This document shows, piece by piece, positions 7,083-10,829 of a stretch of DNA of 10,829 nt. Origin of the DNA: Desulfobacterales bacterium (GTDB lineage: Bacteria > Desulfobacterota > Desulfobacteria > Desulfobacterales > JAFDCJ01); the NCBI GenBank assembly GCA_029932495.1, contig JAOZPY010000061.1:1-10829 (forward strand), written 5' to 3'. Below the pieces are notes generated by a model. That model saw only the letters and a list, made by a program, of their open reading frames with translations. It was not told where the DNA came from and made no database searches. Made by a program: the position numbers and the translations under genes. Each line of letters opens with the position of its first letter. The first letter of the stretch is position 1.

Positions 7083-7709
7083 TTATTTTTCGGCTGTAAA
7101 CGCCGGCACCAGGATAAACTTCAGGGTCTCTTTGACAACCTGGATATAATGTTCGCGGTCGGTTTCCAGCATCGGCCGGAAAAAGCTCTCGCCGGATATA
7201 AAATTCAAAACCGTATTCCAGACCGCCAGGATGCGGGCTTTGGCCTGAATGGTAACTTTTTTCTTGTTTTTCGCCAGATCCATGGCAACGGCGATGTTGG
7301 CAATATGTTCGGTCATCTTAATATCCAGGGTCACCCCGTGCTGGGTTTTGTTGAAATAGCCGAAAAGAATCAGGTTGGGCACTTCCGGATGGGAAAACAG
7401 GTAATCACACATCATGTCCAGGGCCGTTTCCAGCCGCCGGACCATGGACTGTCCACTGACGTGGCGTTCAATTTCATTGAGTTCCTGCTGGATTTCATCG
7501 CCGACATCAGCCAGCACGGCCTCGTACAGGTCCTGTTTTTCCCCCCAGTGGTAATACAGGGTCGAGATGTCGATGCCCACCTCCTTGGCAATCATCCGGG
7601 TGGTGGTGTCGTTATACCCGTATTGCCCGAAAATCATCCGGGCGGCCGCCAGAATTCTGGCCTTCATCGAATTGGGGTCCTGGCGGGCTTTTTCCAGAGG
7701 CGAAGCCAT
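7083..7709 (-). CDS. TetR/AcrR-family transcriptional regulator
   Basis: A 208-residue TetR-type repressor, the usual length for the family. The N-terminal DNA-binding domain covers about residues 15-63: ILAAARMIFGQYGYNDTTTR, then the recognition helix around IAKEVGIDISTLYYHWGEKQDLYEAV. The typical Tyr-Tyr/Trp ending of the HTH (TLYYHWGEK) is present. Residues 70-208 are the variable ligand-binding and dimerisation domain. The ATG at 7709 has GGAGAA upstream; Met15 is an unlikely alternative because it would cut close to the first helix. It is the first gene on the minus strand and has the catabolic genes downstream in the same direction, so it probably controls them, with an acyl-CoA as a plausible inducer. 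A well-formed promoter with overlapping inverted repeats upstream suggests autoregulation. The ligand cannot be read from sequence. Confidence 0.93.
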   Translation of the reverse strand: MASPLEKARQDPNSMKARILAAARMIFGQYGYNDTTTRMIAKEVGIDISTLYYHWGEKQDLYEAVLADVGDEIQQELNEIERHVSGQSMVRRLETALDMMCDYLFSHPEVPNLILFGYFNKTQHGVTLDIKMTEHIANIAVAMDLAKNKKKVTIQAKARILAVWNTVLNFISGESFFRPMLETDREHYIQVVKETLKFILVPAFTAEK

Positions 7710-7738
7710 TCAGTGTTCTCCATCCATCAATGCGATTC

Positions 7739-7770
7739 AAACAATTGTTTCCATCAACTGATGGAGAAAC
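7739..7770. promoter_or_regulatory. Candidate TetR operator (two adjacent inverted repeats)
   Basis: Two dyads lie back to back just downstream of the tetR -10. The first is the perfect 12-base palindrome AAACAATTGTTT (7739-7750). The second is CCATCAACTGATGG (7751-7764), 6-base arms around a 2-base centre, flanked by GTTT on the left and AAAC on the right (7747-7770). A related arm, TGTTCTCCATC at 7714-7724, is inverted relative to GATGGAGAAACA at 7760-7771. This is the usual place and size for a TetR-family site that blocks its own promoter. I found no clear copy in front of the 704-residue gene. Confidence 0.45.
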
Positions 7771-7797
7771 ATTAACGAGATTCCCCCGCCCTGTCAA
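7769..7797 (-). promoter_or_regulatory. Candidate tetR promoter
   Basis: On the minus strand: perfect -35 TTGACA (7797-7792), a 17-base spacer, and a weak -10 TAATGT (7774-7769). This places the transcription start near 7762, inside the inverted repeats listed separately, and gives a leader of about 50 bases before the tetR ATG. Confidence 0.5.
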
Positions 7798-8111
7798 GCA
7801 CTTTTTCAGGCTGCCGGCAATTTTTAAAAATTAAGTAAATAACCGGCCAATCGGGCGCAATATACCTTTGGTTGAGTATCATCGCCCATTTTGGGATTTG
7901 ACTAAAAACCCATATTCTGCGATTTAATAAAATTCGGCGTTGCTTCGCTCCGATAACCGGCCGGTTTTCCTCCAAACAGGTGGTCGAAATCAGGAACAGG
8001 CATCCGGCCGAGCGGCAATTGTTGCAGGTCTGGAGAGCCATGATAAACATAAAAACACGGCAGCCCAGCCCATAGTGGTTTCTGCGCTTATCCGGCATAA
8101 AAGGAAATTTC
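7798..8111. other. Intergenic region between tetR and the MBL-fold gene
   Basis: I see no convincing gene here. It contains an AT-only 14-base palindrome (7819-7832), a 12-base palindrome AACCGGCCGGTT (7955-7966) whose half AACCGGCC recurs at 7841-7848, and a small hairpin CCCA-TTT-TGGG (7885-7895). No good -10/-35 pair for the plus-strand hydrolase gene stands out. AAGGA at 8102-8106 is the ribosome binding site of the next gene. A minus-strand open frame crosses the region but has no ribosome binding site and no recognisable protein character. Confidence 0.5.
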
Positions 8112-8999
8112 ATGGAAGAACGATGTTTCGGATCTATTCGCTTCATTCCCGGTGAAAACCGGGGCAAATACCCGTTTTGCCATTCTGTTTACATTGAAGG
8201 CGCCGGGGTGCTCATCGACCCGTCATCTGATCGCCAGCGCTTGAAGCGGTTGCGCGACGAGGCGGATGTTAAAGCCATCTGGCTCAGCCACTGGCATGAA
8301 GATCATTTCATGCACCTGGATCTTTTCGAAAATGTCCCCTTGTGGATCAGCGAGCCGGATGCTCCCATGCTGGCGGATCTGGAGCACTTTCTGGACGGCT
8401 ACGGCATTGAGGGGCAAGCGCACCGGGACTTCTGGCGCAAGCTCCTTGTGAAACAATTTCATTTCCGCCCCCGCAAACCCGCAGGATTCCTGCAGGACGG
8501 ACAGCAGGCGCAGCTGGGGGATGTCACCGTGGATATCATCCATGCCCCGGGGCACACCCCGGGGCATCTTTGCTTTTTTTTCCGGGAACCGAAAGTGCTA
8601 TTTCTGGGAGATTATGACCTGACACCCTTTGGCCCCTGGTACGGCGACCGGGAATCCAGTATCCCGCAGACCATCGCCTCGGTCAAGCGACTGAAAGAAA
8701 TTCCGGCTCAAACCTGGTTGGCCTGCCATGAAACCGGCGTTTTCGAAGAAAACCCCGGTCCGGCCTGGGACCGCTTCCTGGCGGTGATCCAACGGCGGGA
8801 ACAAAAACTGCTGGAACTTTTAGCCACCCCCAGAACCATGGCGCAAATTGTGGAAGCCTGGATCGTATATGGCCGTCCCCGCGAGCCACGTGAATTTTAT
8901 GCCTTCGGTGAAGAGGCCATCATGAAAAAACACCTGCAAGTCCTGCTGGCCGACGGACGTGTGGTCCAGGAAGGGCAGCAGTACCGGCGTATCGTATAG
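8112..8999 (+). CDS. Metallo-beta-lactamase-fold hydrolase
   Basis: A 295-residue cytoplasmic protein of the MBL/glyoxalase II/LACTB2-like superfamily; no signal peptide. The metal site is complete: HWHEDH gives His60, His62, Asp64, His65; then His148 in PGHTPGH, Asp167 in GDYD and His206 in ACHETG. Two metal ions, usually zinc, are expected. Residues 1-210 form the alpha-beta-beta-alpha core. Residues about 220-295 are helical and end in a winged-helix-like segment, as in LACTB2-type hydrolases. AAGGA lies 5 bases before the ATG at 8112. It is divergent from tetR and could share its control; the shared intergenic region allows this but does not prove it. The substrate cannot be predicted; a thioesterase or lactonase acting on an acyl-CoA pathway intermediate is one possibility, suggested only by position. 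Confidence 0.88.
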   Translation: MEERCFGSIRFIPGENRGKYPFCHSVYIEGAGVLIDPSSDRQRLKRLRDEADVKAIWLSHWHEDHFMHLDLFENVPLWISEPDAPMLADLEHFLDGYGIEGQAHRDFWRKLLVKQFHFRPRKPAGFLQDGQQAQLGDVTVDIIHAPGHTPGHLCFFFREPKVLFLGDYDLTPFGPWYGDRESSIPQTIASVKRLKEIPAQTWLACHETGVFEENPGPAWDRFLAVIQRREQKLLELLATPRTMAQIVEAWIVYGRPREPREFYAFGEEAIMKKHLQVLLADGRVVQEGQQYRRIV

Positions 9000-9017
9000 T
9001 TTAGCGGCTTGGCCTGT

Positions 9018-9443
9018 TTACACCCGCACCCCGGATAAAACGTGGACCAACAGGTAGTACACCCCCGCAGATGCCAGCAGGAGTCCGGTGGTTAACCCCA
9101 CAAACAGCCGGCGGGTTGAACGGCGGCTTCTCTGATCAAGTTTCTGCTCGAGGTAGTTTAAGGCGCTGTCGGTCACTACTCCCCGGTAGCTGGAATAGGT
9201 AGGTTTTCTGCAGTGCGGACACAGCTCGATAAATTTATCCAGATTCTTGCTGTCATAGTGAAAACGGCTGATGTATTTTTGGGGTGTGATGATAGTTGCA
9301 TCTTTTTGCTTCTTGCGCCGGTCTTTTAAAAAAACAAGAGTGTCGCTTTTTTTATCAATTTCGCCCCGGCCCTTTTCCCCGGTTTTCACCACCGGGACTA
9401 CTGCCTGCTGTGCTTGTTCTTTATATTTCAGTTCTCCTTTCAT
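9018..9443 (-). CDS. Small hypothetical protein with CxxC knuckle and C-terminal membrane helix
   Basis: A 141-residue protein that I do not recognise. The start is well supported: TAAGGAGGG stands 5 bases before the ATG at 9443. The N-terminal 60 residues are very basic and Lys/Gln-rich and look disordered. LCPHCRKPTY at 74-83 is a half zinc-ribbon (Cys75, Cys78); no second cysteine pair exists, so metal binding would need a dimer or other ligands. Residues 92-112 form a charged helix, and about 113-136 (FVGLTTGLLLASAGVYYLLV) is one membrane span with Arg-Arg before it. This predicts a cytoplasmic body anchored at the C-terminus. It is convergent with the MBL-fold gene, which ends 18 bases away. 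A sigma-54 promoter candidate lies upstream. Role unknown; a membrane-attached adaptor or regulator is a guess. Confidence 0.72.
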   Translation of the reverse strand: MKGELKYKEQAQQAVVPVVKTGEKGRGEIDKKSDTLVFLKDRRKKQKDATIITPQKYISRFHYDSKNLDKFIELCPHCRKPTYSSYRGVVTDSALNYLEQKLDQRSRRSTRRLFVGLTTGLLLASAGVYYLLVHVLSGVRV

Positions 9444-9837
9444 AAGCCCTCCTTATTTGTTGATGCCCCCGAGCCAATCGTCACAAAAACGAGTGGTTGT
9501 AATGCTTTTCATCCCCCTGGTGTAGCAGTAATTATGCCAGTTTTATCGAAATGTTATATTTTTCGTTATTCCAAACAGTTAAATGCGCTATGGACTGCGC
9601 CGACATGATTTACGAGGGCGGCGTTTTGCTGTAAACTGGGGTATTCATTTCACAATTGGAAGCTTTTTACCTATTCCGCGGCCGGAGGGGCCCGCATGCC
9701 GTTTATTTTAATACAGCCCTGTTTTAGGCTTTAAATTCCCCGGTTGCTGATATATAGTGCCCACCTGCGAACAGTGACCCCGTGTCCATCCCCAAACGAA
9801 CACGGGCTGACGTTGAAAGCGAATAAGGATCTGTCAA
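9444..9837. other. Intergenic region before the membrane protein pair
   Basis: No gene is supported in these roughly 390 bases. Besides the sigma-54 candidate for the minus-strand gene, the plus-strand side holds GATATATAG around 9749-9757, which could be part of a -10 but has no good -35. It also holds a stem-loop, CCCGTGT (9779-9785) pairing with ACACGGG (9800-9806) around a 14-base loop, ending about 20 bases before the ribosome binding site at 9825-9829. The stem has no following T-run, so it is not an intrinsic terminator. Confidence 0.45.
9524..9540 (-). promoter_or_regulatory. Candidate sigma-54 (-24/-12) promoter for the small membrane-anchored protein
   Basis: On the minus strand CTGGCATAATTACTGCT (9540-9524) matches the -24/-12 consensus at 11 of 14 informative positions. 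It has GG and GC separated by exactly 10 bases and an intact TGGCA. Transcription would start near 9513, leaving a leader of about 70 bases before the ATG at 9443. Sigma-54 promoters need an enhancer-binding activator; a loose TGTAAA...TTTCACA dyad at 9632-9656 might be such an upstream site but is weak. Confidence 0.5.
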
Positions 9838-10269
9838 TTGGTAACGGCAACTACCTGGAAAAATGGATTGACCAACGGGGTTAGGACTTCCCTGATGCTG
9901 TTGAAAGTCATACTGCCCGTTTTCGTTGTGATCAAGGTGCTGGGCAAAACCCCGGCCCTGGTCTGGATGTCCCAATTTTGTGATCCACTGATGGACCTGC
10001 TGGGGCTGCCCGGTGAGGCGGCCCTGGCCGTGATATCGGGCATGCTGATCAACATTTACGCAGCCATCGGCATCCTCATCGCCCTGGACTTGACGCCCTG
10101 GCAGATCACCATCATCGCCGTCATGCTCGGCTGCGCCCACGAACTGGTGGTGGAAAATGCAATTATCAAAAAAACCGGGATCCGTGCCTGGCCCATCACG
10201 GGCATGCGCCTGCTCGCCGCCTTTGGTACGGGCGTCACTTTGAATCTGGTTGGAAGAATATTTTACTAA
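9838..10269 (+). CDS. Membrane protein, nucleoside-recognition (Gate)-like, subunit 1
   Basis: A 143-residue integral membrane protein with about four hydrophobic segments (roughly 19-36, 62-83, 89-106, 122-141). Its sequence, especially LLGLPGEAALAVISGMLINIYAAIGIL (read in two parts: 54-66 and 67-80), resembles the Gate/nucleoside-recognition family that includes SpmA/SpmB-like pairs. It should sit in the inner membrane. The start is TTG at 9838: AAGGA at 9825-9829 is 8 bases upstream, an in-frame stop lies at 9814, and the first in-frame ATG would remove the first 19 residues. A polar GCAHELVVEN segment (98-107) places His101, Glu102 and Glu106 in or near the third membrane segment. It lies 12 bases before a second protein of the same type, so the two probably form a hetero-oligomer. 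Substrate and function unknown. Confidence 0.78.
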   Translation: MVTATTWKNGLTNGVRTSLMLLKVILPVFVVIKVLGKTPALVWMSQFCDPLMDLLGLPGEAALAVISGMLINIYAAIGILIALDLTPWQITIIAVMLGCAHELVVENAIIKKTGIRAWPITGMRLLAAFGTGVTLNLVGRIFY

Positions 10270-10281
10270 CGAGGTAGTAAA

Positions 10282-10743
10282 TTGAACTGGACCGGTCTTT
10301 TACTGGAGATCATCCGCGAAAGCGCTCATATCGCAATTTTGATACCGGCCATCCTCATACCCCTGATGGTGGTCCTGGCGCTGCTGACCGATGCCAACCT
10401 GCTGGATCGCGCCGTGGGTTTCATTCAGCCCCTGATGAGGCGGCTGCGCCTTTCCAAAAAAGCGGCCTTTCCGCTGATGGCCGGCCTGTTCCTGGGGGTG
10501 GTTTTCGGATCCGGGGTGATCATCGCCTGTGCCAACGAAGGCAGCCTGAACCGCCGCGACCTGGTCCTGACCCTCGTTTTTCTGGGCATCTGCCACAGTG
10601 TCATCGAAGACACCCTGCTTTTTGCCGCCCTGGGCGCCAACTGGTGGGTTTTGCTTGGATCGCGTTTTTTGCTGGCGGTTTTGCTGACGGTCACCGTCTC
10701 TTTCTGGTTGCCTTCCGACCCGGACACCGCTGCTGCTGTATGA
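10282..10743 (+). CDS. Membrane protein, nucleoside-recognition (Gate)-like, subunit 2
   Basis: A 153-residue membrane protein in the same reading frame as the preceding gene, 12 bases downstream. The start is again TTG (10282), with GAGG at 10271-10274; the next ATG, at codon 29, would cut the first membrane helix. Hydrophobic segments are about 15-36, 61-83, 94-117 and 121-144. GICHSVIEDT at 102-111 parallels GCAHELVVEN of the first protein (His105 with Glu109/Asp110), which suggests a shared structural or ion/substrate-binding role. The family is described as nucleoside recognition, but most members have no tested substrate. Pairing of two short Gate proteins resembles SpmA/SpmB organisation; a sporulation role is not implied. 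Confidence 0.78.
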   Translation: MNWTGLLLEIIRESAHIAILIPAILIPLMVVLALLTDANLLDRAVGFIQPLMRRLRLSKKAAFPLMAGLFLGVVFGSGVIIACANEGSLNRRDLVLTLVFLGICHSVIEDTLLFAALGANWWVLLGSRFLLAVLLTVTVSFWLPSDPDTAAAV

Positions 10744-10755
10744 GGGCCGCAACCC

Positions 10756-10806
10756 GGGCGTCCGGCGGCGAAAATGCCTGCCCACAAACCGGGGCCGCCG
10801 GCGCCC
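10756..10806 (+). other. GC-rich hairpin in the leader of the next gene
   Basis: GGGCG-T-CCGGCGGC (10756-10769) pairs with GCCGCCGG-CGCCC (10794-10806) over 13 base pairs with a single bulged T, around a 24-base loop. It ends just before the ribosome binding site of the gene starting at 10826. The A-run that follows is not a T-run, so on the plus strand it is not a standard intrinsic terminator. Confidence 0.5.
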
Positions 10807-10825
10807 TGAAAAAAAGGAGTCGTCA

Positions 10826-10829
10826 ATGT
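10826..10829 (+). CDS. Start of a further gene (only the start codon is inside the window)
   Basis: AGGAG at 10815-10819 stands 6 bases before an ATG at 10826-10828, a near-ideal translation start. Only one codon is visible, so nothing can be said of the product. It would be on the same strand as the membrane protein pair, 82 bases after its end. Confidence 0.5.

Noticed and set aside
8013..8026. CGGCAATTGTTGCA as a -24/-12 promoter for the MBL-fold gene
   Set aside because: Only 8 bases separate GG and GC, so it cannot be contacted as a sigma-54 site.
7772..8167. Minus-strand open frame of 131 codons in the tetR/MBL intergenic region
   Set aside because: No ribosome binding site, no recognisable family, overlaps both the tetR promoter and the start of the MBL-fold gene.
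9779..9806. Stem-loop CCCGTGT/ACACGGG as an intrinsic terminator
   Set aside because: No T-run follows on either strand; kept only as an unassigned leader stem in the intergenic entry.
9724..10140. Minus-strand open frame of 138 codons
   Set aside because: Antisense to the first Gate-type membrane protein, which has a good start and a convincing hydrophobic pattern; the antisense product has low complexity and no family character.

Overview
The window looks like a piece of a Gram-negative, probably anaerobic, bacterial chromosome of moderately high GC. A Desulfobacterota (sulfate-reducer-like) host is my best guess. It rests on the type of acyl-CoA catabolic cluster, the SCP2-tailed multifunctional enzymes and a good sigma-54 promoter candidate. 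It is an inference, because there is no marker gene here.

Positions 1-7709, minus strand, form one catabolic cluster. In transcription order it holds: a TetR-family regulator (7709-7083); a 704-residue multifunctional enzyme made of a hydratase-2/MaoC half, an SDR dehydrogenase and an SCP2 lipid-binding tail (6954-4840); a 909-residue four-part fusion made of an HMG-CoA-synthase/thiolase-fold domain, a DUF35 zinc-ribbon/OB-fold, an SDR dehydrogenase and an SCP2 tail (4743-2014); an SCP2-type thiolase (1973-762); and an acyl-CoA dehydrogenase that runs off the left edge (751-<1). Together these supply every step of a beta-oxidation turn: desaturation, hydration, oxidation through the (R)-3-hydroxyacyl-CoA, and thiolysis. 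The design recalls the eukaryotic peroxisomal MFE-2/SCPx system, but the domain order is different and the SDR-SCP2 module is present twice. DUF35 proteins are known partners of thiolases (archaeal thiolase/HMG-CoA synthase complexes, BbsAB of anaerobic toluene degradation, Ltp2/ChsH2 of steroid degradation). The 909-residue protein may therefore physically link the dehydrogenase to the thiolase. The substrate cannot be read from the sequence; branched, aromatic or steroid side-chain acyl-CoAs are all possible.

Positions 7710-8111 are a divergent intergenic region with a well-formed tetR promoter and inverted repeats in operator position. A metallo-beta-lactamase-fold hydrolase (8112-8999, plus) is transcribed away from it. 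A small minus-strand gene (9443-9018) encodes a basic protein with a CxxC knuckle and one C-terminal membrane helix; it is preceded by a convincing -24/-12 (sigma-54) promoter candidate. After about 390 bases without a gene come two short membrane proteins of the nucleoside-recognition/Gate type (9838-10269 and 10282-10743, plus). Both appear to start at TTG and both carry an intramembrane His/acidic motif. A GC-rich hairpin and a strong ribosome binding site then lead into a further gene whose ATG is at 10826.

The most unusual content is the pair of SDR-SCP2 fusions, above all the 909-residue protein, whose thiolase-fold domain seems to lack the usual catalytic cysteine.
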